From the NCBI GenBank assembly GCA_020025915.1, contig JAHHRH010000005.1, forward strand, positions 1 to 64,000: a DNA stretch of 64,000 nucleotides, written 5' to 3'. The notes under the pieces are model-generated. The model worked only from the letters and a program-made list of their open reading frames with translations, had not been told where the DNA came from and did no database searches. Positions 17,928 to 27,813 of the stretch are shown one piece after another. Source of the stretch: Sutterella sp. GTDB taxonomy: Bacteria > Pseudomonadota > Gammaproteobacteria > Burkholderiales > Burkholderiaceae_F. Position 1 is the stretch's first letter, and each line of letters begins with the position of its first letter. The position numbers and the translations under genes were made by a program.

Positions 17928-19037
17928 ATGAGTAATAACGAACGCGTCATCCCTATTACGACCACTCCGATTCGGAGTCTTCCGATTCCGCAAACAGGGG
18001 CTATCCGTCGTCAACACGATCATTGGGCTGACCAACGTCAACGCCCACTCAGAGACTTGCGCATTTCAGTGACGGACCACTGTAATTTTCGGTGCCGTTA
18101 CTGTATGCCCAAGGAAAAATTCAAGGACGCTCGATCCTTCTTGGCGCACACAGAGCTACTCACCTTTGACGAAATCACGCGTTTAGCCAGACTGTTTGTT
18201 ACCAATGGCGTTGAAAAACTACGTCTCACAGGAGGCGAACCACTTTTGCGTAAAGGGATTGAACACCTCATCGCCGAATTACGTCAGCTTCAAACCCCTG
18301 ATTGTCGCCCGATCGACATTGCGCTTACCACCAACGGCACACTCTTAAAGAAGAAAGCCCAGGCACTCATGGATGCCGGTCTCGACCGTATCACGGTGTC
18401 GCTTGACGCCATGGACGAAGCAATCTTTCAAGGCTTTAATGACGTTGGCTTCCCAGCGGCCAAAGTTCTTGAAAGCATTGACTATGCAGCTAACCTTGGC
18501 TTCAGGATCAAAGTCAACACGGTTGTGAAGCGTGGCATCAACGAAACCGAAGTTCTCAAGATTTGCGAACGCTTTCGCCACACAGGTATCATTCCACGCT
18601 TTATCGAATATATGGACGTCGGCACCTCGAACGGTTGGCGTATGACTGACGTTGTGCCATCGGCTGAACTCGTTGACCTTATTCGAACCCGTTGGGATGT
18701 CGAACCCATTGGCGCCAACTACCCCGGCGAAACAGCGAGCCGTTGGCGTTATGTCGATGGCGGCGGCGAATTTGGTTGCATCTCGTCTGTGACCCAGGCC
18801 TTCTGTGGAAACTGTTCACGTGCCCGTCTCAGTATGGATGGTCGTCTTTATCTTTGTCTATTTGCCACCGAAGGCTATGACATTCGTACGATGCTCCGTG
18901 GTGGTGCGACCGACTGGGAAATCGAAGAAGCCTTAGGTCGCATTTGGACCGCACGTAATGACCATTACTCTGAACTCCGTAGTCTTGGATTAGCTCCAGA
19001 ACGCGCCAAGATTGAAATGAGTTACATCGGCGGTTAG
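17928..19037 (+). CDS. moaA: GTP 3',8-cyclase MoaA
   Basis: Radical SAM enzyme catalysing the first step of molybdopterin synthesis from GTP, with MoaC as partner (not in window). The N-terminal cluster motif is C52-x3-C56-x2-C59 in CNFRCRYC. GGEPLLR follows. The C-terminal second cluster lies in FCGNCSRARL and a later LCLF, and the chain ends in the GG dipeptide required for activity. The protein has an N-terminal extension of about 35 residues. Its partners moaD, moaE, moeA and mobB are clustered separately at 25.4-27.8 kb. Confidence 0.95.
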   Translation: MSNNERVIPITTTPIRSLPIPQTGAIRRQHDHWADQRQRPLRDLRISVTDHCNFRCRYCMPKEKFKDARSFLAHTELLTFDEITRLARLFVTNGVEKLRLTGGEPLLRKGIEHLIAELRQLQTPDCRPIDIALTTNGTLLKKKAQALMDAGLDRITVSLDAMDEAIFQGFNDVGFPAAKVLESIDYAANLGFRIKVNTVVKRGINETEVLKICERFRHTGIIPRFIEYMDVGTSNGWRMTDVVPSAELVDLIRTRWDVEPIGANYPGETASRWRYVDGGGEFGCISSVTQAFCGNCSRARLSMDGRLYLCLFATEGYDIRTMLRGGATDWEIEEALGRIWTARNDHYSELRSLGLAPERAKIEMSYIGG

Positions 19038-19049
19038 TAGGCAAGATGC

Positions 19050-19079
19050 CTTAGGCGTGACGCTTTTTGCACGCCTAAG
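19050..19079. terminator. Hairpin after moaA
   Basis: A ten-base perfect stem CTTAGGCGTG/CACGCCTAAG lies 12 bases after the moaA stop. The T-run sits in the loop rather than after the stem, so termination is plausible but not certain. The rest of 19080-19240 shows no gene. Confidence 0.5.
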
Positions 19080-19240
19080 AGGACAGATTCCGACGACACT
19101 CCGTATACTTAAGGGTCACGCCTCTAAAAACACCCCTCGACACGTTTGGTTTACCCCTTATTTGTGCCACGTTCGAGGGCAGCATCTTTGACGCGAGTTG
19201 TGGCAACAGATGCCTCACAAGAAAAAAGAAGAGTCATTTT

Positions 19241-20734
19241 ATGTTCAGTAATCCAACTGCCATTACCTTTATTGGTTACCTGCTCGTCATGGTAGGTGTG
19301 GGCTTTTTTGCCTACTACCATACGCGTAGCTATGGCGACTATATTCTTGGCGGCCGTAGTCTCGGCGGTCTGGTAACCGCGCTCTCGGTCGGTGCGTCCG
19401 ACATGAGTGGCTGGTTGCTCATGGGCTTACCAGGTGCCGTCTATTTAAGTGGGATCTCTCAATCCTGGATTGGGATTGGGTTAACGATCGGCGCCTATAC
19501 CAACTGGTGTATTGTCGCCACACGTTTGCGTGTCTACACCGAAAAAACCCATAACGCCCTCACCTTGCCTGACTATTTCTCGCATCGCTTTGAAGATAAG
19601 CAGAACCTCCTTCGCATTATTGCGGCCTTTGTGATTCTGCTCTTCTTCACAATTTATTGTGCTTCAGGTGTCGTTGCTGGCGCTCGCCTCTTTGAAAACA
19701 CCTTTGGCATGCCCTACGAACAGGCACTCATCTTAGGGGCCGCAGCCACGATTCTCTACGTTTTCATTGGCGGCTTCTTGGCCGTGAGTTGGACCGATAC
19801 GATCCAAGCTACGCTGATGTGTATTGCCCTCATCGTGACGCCTTTTGCCGTGATGATGGACTTAGGAGGCTTTACAGCTGCCACTGAACGCGTCGCTAGC
19901 ATTGACACCAAGATGCTCAACATTCTGGAAGGCCATACCGCCTTGGGGATTGTGAGTCTTTTGGCTTGGGGCTTAGGTTACTTTGGTCAGCCACACATCT
20001 TGGTGCGCTTTATGGCCACGCGTTCCATCAGCGTCATTCCAAATGCCCGTCGCGTGGGTACGCTTTGGATGATGTTCTGCTTGGCGGGTGCCGTGGGCGT
20101 TGGCTTCTTTGGCGCGGCTTTCTTTGCTGAACACAAAGATGTGGCTGGTCTCGTTCAAGAAAACCACGAACGCGTCTTTATCGTGCTCTCAGGGCTACTC
20201 TTTAATCCGTGGATTGCCGGGATTTTGATGTCCGCCATTTTGGCTGCTGTGATGTCAACCCTCTCTTGCCAGTTGCTCGTTTGCTCTTCCACGTTGACTG
20301 AAGACTTCTATCGCACCTTCATTCGTCGTAACGCTTCGCAGCGTGAGCTCGTTTGGGTTGGTCGCAGCATGGTGTTAGCGGTCTCGGCGTTGGCTGTTTG
20401 GCTTGCCCGCGACCCCAACAGTCTCGTGCTCTCTCTCGTCTCTTACGCCTGGGCTGGCTTTGGTGCTGCCTTTGGCCCCGTCATCATCATGTCGCTTTGG
20501 TGGCGTCGCATGACCCGTAACGGTGCGCTGGCTGGCATGGTCACGGGGGCGATCACAGTGCTCGTTTGGAACCACTATGCCTGGTTCGGTCTTTACGAAA
20601 TTCTGCCGGGCTTTATCTTTGCGATCATCGCGATTGTTGTGGTCAGCCTTTTAGACAAGGCACCTAACGAACGTATCTCAAAGACCTTTGATGAGGTTCG
20701 CTCGATCGTTAAGGCTCCCTCTTCGGCTACCTAA
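19241..20734 (+). CDS. putP: Sodium/proline symporter PutP
   Basis: Solute:sodium symporter of 497 residues with about 13 transmembrane segments. PutP hallmarks include DYILGGRSLGG, the sodium/proline region LSVGASDMSGWLLMGLPGA, LPDYFSHRFED, GQPHILVRFMA, and SAILAAVMSTLSCQLLVCSS. No proline dehydrogenase gene is adjacent, so it may serve osmotic uptake or nitrogen supply. The gene is monocistronic, with 160 bases before the next start. Confidence 0.92.
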   Translation: MFSNPTAITFIGYLLVMVGVGFFAYYHTRSYGDYILGGRSLGGLVTALSVGASDMSGWLLMGLPGAVYLSGISQSWIGIGLTIGAYTNWCIVATRLRVYTEKTHNALTLPDYFSHRFEDKQNLLRIIAAFVILLFFTIYCASGVVAGARLFENTFGMPYEQALILGAAATILYVFIGGFLAVSWTDTIQATLMCIALIVTPFAVMMDLGGFTAATERVASIDTKMLNILEGHTALGIVSLLAWGLGYFGQPHILVRFMATRSISVIPNARRVGTLWMMFCLAGAVGVGFFGAAFFAEHKDVAGLVQENHERVFIVLSGLLFNPWIAGILMSAILAAVMSTLSCQLLVCSSTLTEDFYRTFIRRNASQRELVWVGRSMVLAVSALAVWLARDPNSLVLSLVSYAWAGFGAAFGPVIIMSLWWRRMTRNGALAGMVTGAITVLVWNHYAWFGLYEILPGFIFAIIAIVVVSLLDKAPNERISKTFDEVRSIVKAPSSAT

Positions 20735-20895
20735 TCGAACGCTCGACCCAAACATCCTACGGCCATGTCAACCTCAACCGACATGGCCGTTTTGCTTTAT
20801 GGCGCCAAAGGCGATCCAACCCAACATCGCTCAGCATTTCTATTACAATGCTCAGCATTCATTTTGATTATCTGCTCTGACATTACTCTTTATCC

Positions 20896-22161
20896 ATGGC
20901 ACGTTCTGCATCTCTCGCGACTCAGCGCCGCGAACTCTCATACATCATGCACCGCTTGACGGGCTACACTTCGCTCGCTGATCGTGAAGTGCTTGACCGA
21001 CGTCTGCGTAAGTTGCTCGAACATGAGCTCTCTGACGAGTTTTATGCCATGGCTGATGAGATCTTTGAAAAGCTCCGTGAGACACATCCTCCTTTAGCCG
21101 ACGAAGCTCGTGGCTTTTTCTATGGCATGCTCTCCGAAGTCAAGTACGAATATCGTACCCCTACGCACACGACGACCATGATGACAGTCGGTGTCTTTTT
21201 GGACACCATCTTTAAGTCTGATACGCCTAACGCTGTCATTTCGGAGGCGACAGCTCAGCAGTTAGCGGACCTTTTACAAAAGCACTACATCAATCCGAAA
21301 GCCAAGATCACGATCTTTCATGAGATGTTGCGAAGCAATCAGGGGCCAGCCAACAATACCGAACTTGCCGCACAGCTCTTACGTCGTATGGCCAAGCACG
21401 ACGGTGTCCTTTATCAGGCTGAACACTTGGATATCCCAGAATCGATCGATGACCCGATCATGGCGCTTGAAGAAGAGCGTGCTTATGGACTCTACCTACG
21501 CCACATCGTGATTGCCGTGACGGTACCCAATGATGAACTAGTCGTGGTACATCCATATCACTGGTGTGAAGTCTCGTCAGACCCCAAGTTGCGCGAAGAA
21601 GGGACGTTTGACCCCAATCGCATTACCCAAAATGCTTGGGCTCGCGAAGCCGTTGAAGTCTTGGTACCTAATATTCAGGGCTACCATGCGATCATGACAG
21701 AACCCTTCCCTATCATTCGTGGGCTGGACTTCTTAGAGCAAGTGATGGCGCCCTTCCGTATTTCGCCGCTCATCATGAATGCGTTACACACCGCCAACTG
21801 TCAACCGAGTGACCTCTGCGCATCGATCGCCTTTTTCTGCTCACGCCCGGACGCAGCCAAGATGTATGCAAGCGAAATTCGTATTGCGATTGGCCTACGT
21901 ACAGAACGTGCGACACCGTTTAGTGGAGATTGCATCGCCGTACAGGATGCGAGCGGCGACACGCAGGCTATGGCAACCAACCTGGAGCGCTTTCTCAATA
22001 TGCTCGGTGTCACGGACATCATCTTTCATGAGAATGCCCGTTACTTTGAAACCGAAGACGAAGGCGGTCGTATCTACGTCAATATGGATGGTATTTCGAC
22101 ACCACTATCGCGCCCCGGTCTCAATGGTGCCCCAGTCGTGCCACCGCACTTACTGAACTAA
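20896..22161 (+). CDS. Conserved protein of unknown function (DUF2863-like?)
   Basis: Protein of 421 residues with no transmembrane segment or signal peptide. The N-terminal third is predicted helical and charged (HRLTGYTSLADREVLDRRL onward). The C-terminal half has alternating hydrophobic strands such as LRHIVIAVTVPNDELVVV and segments resembling a two-copy nucleotide-binding-like fold. It vaguely recalls the betaproteobacterial DUF2863 family by size and layout, but I could not confirm this from a motif. ATG at 20896 is the first good start. It converges on clpB. Confidence 0.7.
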   Translation: MARSASLATQRRELSYIMHRLTGYTSLADREVLDRRLRKLLEHELSDEFYAMADEIFEKLRETHPPLADEARGFFYGMLSEVKYEYRTPTHTTTMMTVGVFLDTIFKSDTPNAVISEATAQQLADLLQKHYINPKAKITIFHEMLRSNQGPANNTELAAQLLRRMAKHDGVLYQAEHLDIPESIDDPIMALEEERAYGLYLRHIVIAVTVPNDELVVVHPYHWCEVSSDPKLREEGTFDPNRITQNAWAREAVEVLVPNIQGYHAIMTEPFPIIRGLDFLEQVMAPFRISPLIMNALHTANCQPSDLCASIAFFCSRPDAAKMYASEIRIAIGLRTERATPFSGDCIAVQDASGDTQAMATNLERFLNMLGVTDIIFHENARYFETEDEGGRIYVNMDGISTPLSRPGLNGAPVVPPHLLN

Positions 22162-22182
22162 CCTATTTATTCTCACATACAA

Positions 22183-22218
22183 AATGGCCCTGGAGTTTGT
22201 CACCACAGGGCCATTCTT
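22183..22218. terminator. Terminator between DUF gene and clpB
   Basis: AATGGCCCTG and CAGGGCCATT form a ten-base stem with a 13-base loop. Poly-A lies on one side and CTTTA on the other. It serves the convergent genes on either side. Confidence 0.8.
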
Positions 22219-22239
22219 TATCGCTTCTTCTGCGAAGTG

Positions 22240-24837
22240 TTAACTCGTCGCCTTTTCTACGTCGAACGTGAATCGACCGTCAGACACATTCACGTGGATC
22301 GTATCGCCAGGACCCGCACGACCTTCGAGCATTACCATCGCTAACGGATTTTCAACGTACTCTTGGATTGCACGCTTCAAGGGACGTGCACCATAGTGCG
22401 AATCGAATCCTACGTCAGAGAGCTTATCAAGCGCCGCATCGCTCACATCCAACTTGATATCCTGCGATGCAACACGCGCCTCTAAGAGCTTCAACTGGAT
22501 CTTCGCAATACGACAAATGGCTTCGCCACCCAACGAGTTGAAGATCACGATTTCGTCGATACGGTTGATGAATTCAGGGCGGAAATGATCCTTCACTTCA
22601 CTCATGACCGCAGCCTTCACGCTTTCGCGCGATTCGCCAATCATTTCCTGAATTTCGCTCGATCCTAAGTTCGACGTCATCACAATGACGGTGTTCTTAA
22701 AGTCAACTGTACGCCCCTGACCGTCAGTCATACGACCGTCGTCCAAGACCTGCAGTAACACGTTGAAAACGTCCGGATGGGCTTTTTCAACTTCGTCGAG
22801 CAAAATCACGGCGTACGGATGACGACGCACAGCTTCAGTGAGGTAACCCCCTTCTTCATAGCCCACATAGCCCGGAGGCGCCCCAATGAGACGAGCGACG
22901 CTGTGCTTTTCCATGAATTCACTCATATCAATACGCACCATGGCGTCCTCTGTATCAAAGAGGAACTGCGCCAAAGCCTTCGTGAGTTCGGTCTTACCGA
23001 CGCCTGTAGGCCCTAAGAACAAGAAGCTACCGTACGGACGGTTCGGATCCGAAAGCCCAGCGCGGCTACGCAGAATTGTTTCAGCAACACGACGCACCGC
23101 TTCGTCTTGGCCAATCACACGGTCACTGAGCGCTTCCTTCATATGAAGGAGCTTTTGACGTTCGCCTTCCATCATCTTGGAGACCGGAATCCCCGTGGCA
23201 CGGCTCACGACTTCAGCGATTTCTTCAGCCCCCACACTGGTACGCAAGAGTTTTGGCTTTTCAGCAGACTCATTCGACTCAGCGCTTTCGGCCTTCTTCA
23301 GACGTTCTTCGAGCTTAGGCAACACGGCATACTGAAGCTCAGCGAGCTTTTCGTACTGCGCTGTTCGACGATACTCTTCCATCTGATGGCGCGTTCGGTC
23401 GATTTCATCGCGCACACTCTTGGCACCCAAGGCTTCGCTCTTTTCTTTTTTCCAGACTTCTTCAAGATCAGCGTATTCGCGAGACAACTTCGTGATTTCG
23501 TCTTCGATCGCTTGAAGGCGCTTCTTCGACGCATCGTCCGTTTCTTTTTTCATCGCTTCGCGTTCGATCTTTAACTGAATCAGTCGACGATCAAGTTTGT
23601 CGAGCGCTTCAGGCTTACTGTCGATTTCCATCTTGACGCGCGCAGCCGCTTCGTCGATCAAGTCAATGGCCTTATCGGGTAAGAAGCGATCCGTGATATA
23701 GCGGTTCGAGAGTTCAGCCGCAGCCACAATCGCAGGGTCCGTAATTTCAACCCCGTGATGCGCTTCATAGCGTTCCTGAAGACCACGCAAAATCGCGATC
23801 GTATCTTCTACGCTCGGCTCATCAATCAAAACCTTCTGGAAACGACGCTCAAGCGCAGCATCCTTTTCGACATACTTGCGGTATTCGTCCAAAGTGGTTG
23901 CACCAATCACATGCAGTTCACCACGCGACAGCGCGGGTTTAAGCATGTTGCCAGCATCCATCGATCCCTCGGTCTTGCCAGCCCCCACCACCGTATGGAG
24001 TTCGTCAATAAAGAGGATGATATTGCCCGACTCTGCCGTCACTTCCTTCAAGAGCTTCTTAAGACGCTCTTCGAATTCACCACGATACTTGGCACCTGCG
24101 ATGAGTCCTGCCATATCGAGCGAGAGCACACGTTTCCCACGTAAGCTATCAGGCACCTCGTTATTGACAATACGCTGAGCCAAACCTTCGACCACAGCCG
24201 TCTTACCAACGCCAGGCTCACCGATCAATACGGGGTTATTTTTGCTACGACGCTGCAAAATCTGCATCGTGCGGCGAATTTCGTCGTCACGACCGATCAC
24301 TGGGTCCAACTTCCCTTGGCGAGCGCGTTCGGTCAAATCCACCGTGTACTTTTTGAGGGCTTCACGCTGGTTTTCAGCATCGGGATTATCCGCCTTGTCG
24401 CCCCCACGCACAGTCGTGATCGCAGCCTCAATGGCGCTACGGGTGAGCCCCGCTTGCTTTGCTAAGCGACCTGCTTCACTACGATCCTCAGTCAAAGCCA
24501 AGAGAAGTATTTCGGTCGAAATATATTCGTCGCCACGCTTCATGGCTTCTTTTTCGGTGAGGTTCAAAAGGCTAATGAGTTCGCGCGAAATTTGCACGTC
24601 GCCGCCCGTCCCGGAGACCTTGGGGAGACGTTCGACGGCGGCATTGATTTCGCGCGTTAGTGTTTGCACATTGACGCCTGCACGTTCGAGAAGACTACGA
24701 CTTGCTCCCTCACCATCCGCAAGGACGGCGGCGAGCAAATGCACTGGCTCAATGTACTGATTGTCATGAGCAAGCGCTTGAGACTGAGCTTCACCCAGTG
24801 CTTCTTGGAATTTTGTTGTTAACTTGTCTTGACGCAT
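22240..24837 (-). CDS. clpB: Disaggregase chaperone ClpB
   Basis: Hexameric AAA+ chaperone that, with DnaK, extracts proteins from heat-induced aggregates. The 865-residue protein has an N-terminal Clp_N domain, a first AAA module with GEPGVGKT at residues 206-213, a charged middle coiled-coil domain (about 400-540), and a second module with GPTGVGKT at 609-616 and GAPPGYVGYEEGG. ATG at 24837 is chosen because AAGGAA precedes it and MRQDKLT is the family start. A heat-shock promoter lies upstream. Confidence 0.97.
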   Translation of the reverse strand: MRQDKLTTKFQEALGEAQSQALAHDNQYIEPVHLLAAVLADGEGASRSLLERAGVNVQTLTREINAAVERLPKVSGTGGDVQISRELISLLNLTEKEAMKRGDEYISTEILLLALTEDRSEAGRLAKQAGLTRSAIEAAITTVRGGDKADNPDAENQREALKKYTVDLTERARQGKLDPVIGRDDEIRRTMQILQRRSKNNPVLIGEPGVGKTAVVEGLAQRIVNNEVPDSLRGKRVLSLDMAGLIAGAKYRGEFEERLKKLLKEVTAESGNIILFIDELHTVVGAGKTEGSMDAGNMLKPALSRGELHVIGATTLDEYRKYVEKDAALERRFQKVLIDEPSVEDTIAILRGLQERYEAHHGVEITDPAIVAAAELSNRYITDRFLPDKAIDLIDEAAARVKMEIDSKPEALDKLDRRLIQLKIEREAMKKETDDASKKRLQAIEDEITKLSREYADLEEVWKKEKSEALGAKSVRDEIDRTRHQMEEYRRTAQYEKLAELQYAVLPKLEERLKKAESAESNESAEKPKLLRTSVGAEEIAEVVSRATGIPVSKMMEGERQKLLHMKEALSDRVIGQDEAVRRVAETILRSRAGLSDPNRPYGSFLFLGPTGVGKTELTKALAQFLFDTEDAMVRIDMSEFMEKHSVARLIGAPPGYVGYEEGGYLTEAVRRHPYAVILLDEVEKAHPDVFNVLLQVLDDGRMTDGQGRTVDFKNTVIVMTSNLGSSEIQEMIGESRESVKAAVMSEVKDHFRPEFINRIDEIVIFNSLGGEAICRIAKIQLKLLEARVASQDIKLDVSDAALDKLSDVGFDSHYGARPLKRAIQEYVENPLAMVMLEGRAGPGDTIHVNVSDGRFTFDVEKATS

Positions 24838-24889
24838 GTGTTGTTCCTTCTTACGGATGACACGCATCCGTTCATTGATGTCTCTTCGT

Positions 24890-24917
24890 ATATGGGGATC
24901 AACACGTGCTTTTCAAC
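24890..24917 (-). promoter_or_regulatory. Sigma-32 heat-shock promoter of clpB
   Basis: On the minus strand, GTTGAAA (24911-24917) is followed after a 13-base spacer by CCCCATAT (24890-24897). Both match the RpoH consensus (CTTGAAA and CCCCATNT) at the correct spacing. It lies about 55 bases upstream of the clpB ATG. Confidence 0.85.
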
Positions 24918-24994
24918 CTTGCAAAAGATTGAAGTTGCTACAGAGTTTTACAGACTTGATGTGTGCTGTGAGAGCGTGGCGTTTTTGTGTCTAT

Positions 24995-25393
24995 TTATGT
25001 TAAAAGCGCCCTCATCCACCGCCAACCTAGCCACGTACCCATCAATGAACACGTCACATGGGTGACGATATGGCACCCTGCTTGCAAGAAGCGTCCCGCT
25101 TCGATGAACGTAAAAGCCTCAGCAGAGAAGGTTGAAAAAGTGGTAAGGCCACCCAAAAACCCTGTCACTATAAAGAGACGTACAGCGGGTGGGATATCTG
25201 GCGTCGCTGCTGTCCAGGCAAGTACCAGACCGATCAAAAAGCCGCCTAAGGCATTCGCCACAAGAGTCCCCATAGGCATCCAAGTCGTCATGGGATTGAG
25301 CGCGTAGGAGAGCATCCAACGACAAACGGCACCGAGCGCCGCGCCGGTGCCGACTGCCAAGAGAACGAGCCAAATTGGGCCGTCCTTCGTCAT
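24995..25393 (-). CDS. crcB: Fluoride exporter CrcB/FluC
   Basis: Small four-helix membrane protein (132 residues) forming a dual-topology fluoride channel. It has the family motifs GTLVANALGGFLIG with the pore asparagine and GFLGGLTTFSTFSAE. It overlaps the moaE stop by four bases (ATGA) and is the last gene of the operon. No fluoride riboswitch is apparent because the gene has no leader of its own. Association with molybdopterin genes is probably transcriptional convenience. Confidence 0.93.
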   Translation of the reverse strand: MTKDGPIWLVLLAVGTGAALGAVCRWMLSYALNPMTTWMPMGTLVANALGGFLIGLVLAWTAATPDIPPAVRLFIVTGFLGGLTTFSTFSAEAFTFIEAGRFLQAGCHIVTHVTCSLMGTWLGWRWMRALLT

Positions 25394-25854
25394 ACTTCAC
25401 CCCAACGGGCTTTGGCTTCTTCGTCGCTTTCGCGCGCATCCACCCAATGGTCGCCCTCAGGGGTGCGTTCTTTTTTCCAGAAAGGCGCTTCAGTTTTGAG
25501 CCAGTCCATGATGAATTCGCAGGCCTCAAAAGCTTCTTTTCGATGCGCCGACGTAACCACGACGAGCACGATATGTTCGCCTACAGCCATCGACCCCACA
25601 CGATGAATCACAGTCACATCACACACATTCCAACGCGCTCTCGCTCGATCCACAATACCTGCCAAGGCTTTTTCGGTCATCGCGGGGTAGTGTTCGAGGG
25701 TTAAATGAGTCACATTGGCACCATCATTATGATTTCGCACCACACCCACGAAACTCGCCACACCACCCGCTTCGGGACTCTGTGCGATCAAGGCATCAAT
25801 TTCTTGACCCGGGTCGAAGTCTTCTTCGCTCACGCGAATTTTGGTGATACCCAT
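25390..25854 (-). CDS. moaE: Molybdopterin synthase catalytic subunit MoaE
   Basis: Large subunit of molybdopterin synthase, which transfers sulfur from MoaD to cyclic pyranopterin. Conserved segments: GGVASFVGVVRNHN, LTLEHYPAMTEKAL, HRVGSMAVGEHIV, SAHRKEAFEAC and the active-site loop FWKKERTPEGDHWV. I start at ATG 25854 (MGITKIR). A longer frame begins at 25899 but overlaps moaD by 44 bases and lacks family resemblance. Spacing to the moaD stop is one base. Confidence 0.95.
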   Translation of the reverse strand: MGITKIRVSEEDFDPGQEIDALIAQSPEAGGVASFVGVVRNHNDGANVTHLTLEHYPAMTEKALAGIVDRARARWNVCDVTVIHRVGSMAVGEHIVLVVVTSAHRKEAFEACEFIMDWLKTEAPFWKKERTPEGDHWVDARESDEEAKARWGEV

Positions 25855-25855
25855 C

Positions 25856-26113
25856 CTAGCCCCCTGTGACCGGTGGGAAGAACGCGACTTCGTCACCATC
25901 CTTGATCGAATCCTCAGGATCAGCCATTTCTTGGTTCACCGCCGCACGAATGCGACGCTGATTACCGAGTGCCGTCGCCCACGGTTCACCACGAGATCGC
26001 AACCAGTCACGCAACGCGCCCGTTGTCGTCACATCATCAGGGACTTCCGGCGTTTCTTCAGCCATACCCATAGCATCGCGCAAGAGCGCAAAATATAAAA
26101 TTCGAATCTTCAT
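25856..26113 (-). CDS. moaD: Molybdopterin synthase sulfur carrier MoaD
   Basis: Ubiquitin-like small subunit (85 residues) ending in PPVTGG; the C-terminal glycine is adenylated and thiocarboxylated to donate sulfur. The start KIRILYFALLRD and the DGDEVAFFPPVTGG end are typical. It lies six bases after moeA and one base before moaE, so the three are cotranscribed. Confidence 0.95.
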   Translation of the reverse strand: MKIRILYFALLRDAMGMAEETPEVPDDVTTTGALRDWLRSRGEPWATALGNQRRIRAAVNQEMADPEDSIKDGDEVAFFPPVTGG

Positions 26114-26119
26114 AATAAT

Positions 26120-27325
26120 TTAGGCAAAGAACTGGCAGAAGGGATAGTAGTTGACCATATCGCCTCGAGCGATCGTACCGCCCACCGGGATATCAACCAA
26201 ACCGTCGCCCCAAGCGCAAGATGAGAGCACCTGAGAGTTTTGCGTGGGATAGATATCTAAACCACCGTCATTATTGCGGCGCACGCGGACAAACTCTTGA
26301 CGTTCGCCTGGCTTTGTCCATTCAAAGTCTGCACGCACAGCCATGGGCTTCACATCGATATCGGTCAAACCCATCGTGCGAAGGAGATAGGGGCGCGCCA
26401 TCATCAAGAAGACCACAAAGCCTGCAACGGGATTGCCTGGACAACCAATAAAGGGCACACCGCGCACTTCACCAAAGGCCAACGGCTTACCGGGCTTCAA
26501 GCGTACACGCCACACATTGAGTGAGCCCAAAGCTTCAACAGCGGGCTTGATATGGTCTTCTTCACCCACACTCATGCCACCCGTCGTTAAAATCACATCG
26601 GCCGAACCCGCCGCACGTTCAAAGGCTTCAATCGTAGCCTCTAAAGTATCTGGGACATTACCCAAATCCAGTGCTTCGCAGCCGAGCTCTTGTAACAAGC
26701 TACGAATCATGAAGCGGTTGGAGTTATAGATACCCCCCGGAGGCAACGGTTCGCCAGGCTGCACCAATTCGTCACCCGCAAAGAAAATGCCTACGCGCAA
26801 ACGACGATAGACCTTGACGTAAGCGCGACCAATCGAAGCCACCATACCGATGGCAGCGGGCGTCAAACGATCGCCCTTTTTCATGACCACGCTACCTTGC
26901 TTCACGTCAGAACCACGACGACGCACCCACGCCCCTTCACGAACCGCTTTCGTAAAGCGAATCCCTTCTGGCGTCACTTCAACATCCTCTTGCGGGACGA
27001 TCGTATCAGCACCATCAGGCATCGGCGCACCCGTAAAGATACGCGCCACCGACCCTTCTTCTAAAGCGCCGCCCACTTCACCAGCGGCAATACGCGCTGA
27101 AACGGGTAACGTCACTGGCTTCTCTTCTGAGGCGCCAGCGAGTTCAGCCGCACGGACGGCATAGCCGTCCATCTGAGAATTGTCCCAACCAGGCACCGCG
27201 ATCGGGCTCACAATATCTTCAGCGAGCACACGATGCGTGGAATAAAGAAGAGGAACCGTTTCCAGTCCCTCCACTGGTGTCGCCTTTTCAAGAAGACGAC
27301 TTAGCGCTTCAGCGTAAGTGATCAT
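26120..27325 (-). CDS. moeA: Molybdopterin molybdenumtransferase MoeA
   Basis: Inserts molybdenum into adenylated molybdopterin. The 401-residue protein shows the family elements NSQMDGYAVRA, RIAAGEVGG, RIFTGAPMPDGADTIVPQE, TTGGMSVGEEDH and FIGCPGNPVAGFVVF. A C-terminal MoeA domain IV ends the chain. It overlaps mobB by four bases (ATGA), indicating translational coupling. Confidence 0.95.
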   Translation of the reverse strand: MITYAEALSRLLEKATPVEGLETVPLLYSTHRVLAEDIVSPIAVPGWDNSQMDGYAVRAAELAGASEEKPVTLPVSARIAAGEVGGALEEGSVARIFTGAPMPDGADTIVPQEDVEVTPEGIRFTKAVREGAWVRRRGSDVKQGSVVMKKGDRLTPAAIGMVASIGRAYVKVYRRLRVGIFFAGDELVQPGEPLPPGGIYNSNRFMIRSLLQELGCEALDLGNVPDTLEATIEAFERAAGSADVILTTGGMSVGEEDHIKPAVEALGSLNVWRVRLKPGKPLAFGEVRGVPFIGCPGNPVAGFVVFLMMARPYLLRTMGLTDIDVKPMAVRADFEWTKPGERQEFVRVRRNNDGGLDIYPTQNSQVLSSCAWGDGLVDIPVGGTIARGDMVNYYPFCQFFA

Positions 27326-27813
27326 AAAGACTCAATAAAATCTGCTACAGCTTCAATATCGTTAATGTCGAGTCGAGGGACGCTCACACCAGGCTCATCC
27401 CAGTCCGTCGCGACCGCCACCACATCGTCATGCGTGGCGGCAAGGAGCGGTTGAGACTTCGAACACGACGCTCGTCGAACTTCAATTTTAGGGAATGCGC
27501 CTTCGTTTTTAAAGCCTTCCACCAAAATGATATCGACCGCCTCTAACTTCTGAAGCAACGCGTCCACCGAGGCTTGTTGCGGTGTCTCGACCAACATCGC
27601 CCAACGCGCATCGGTACGCACAATAACTTGGCTGACGCCAGCCTCACGGTAGCGCCAGCTGTCTTTACCCGGCTTATCCATATCAAAGCCGTGATGCGCA
27701 TCTTTGAGCGCGGCAACACGAAAGCCGCGACGTGTTAATGACGCCGCGACTTGTGTCGCCAGGGTGGTTTTTCCGCTACCAGAAAAACCAATAAACCCCA
27801 CGGTTTTAGGCAT
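27322..27813 (-). CDS. mobB: Molybdopterin-guanine dinucleotide adapter MobB
   Basis: P-loop GTPase that assists MobA in forming bis-MGD. Walker A is GFSGSGKTT at residues 9-17, followed by the typical KDAHHGFDMDKPGKDSWRYREAG segment, and ILVEGFKNEGAFPKIEVRR. The 163-residue length is normal for stand-alone MobB. It starts 8 bases inside the end of thrC and runs into moeA, in an operon where Burkholderiales usually have thrC directly before moeA. Confidence 0.93.
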   Translation of the reverse strand: MPKTVGFIGFSGSGKTTLATQVAASLTRRGFRVAALKDAHHGFDMDKPGKDSWRYREAGVSQVIVRTDARWAMLVETPQQASVDALLQKLEAVDIILVEGFKNEGAFPKIEVRRASCSKSQPLLAATHDDVVAVATDWDEPGVSVPRLDINDIEAVADFIESL

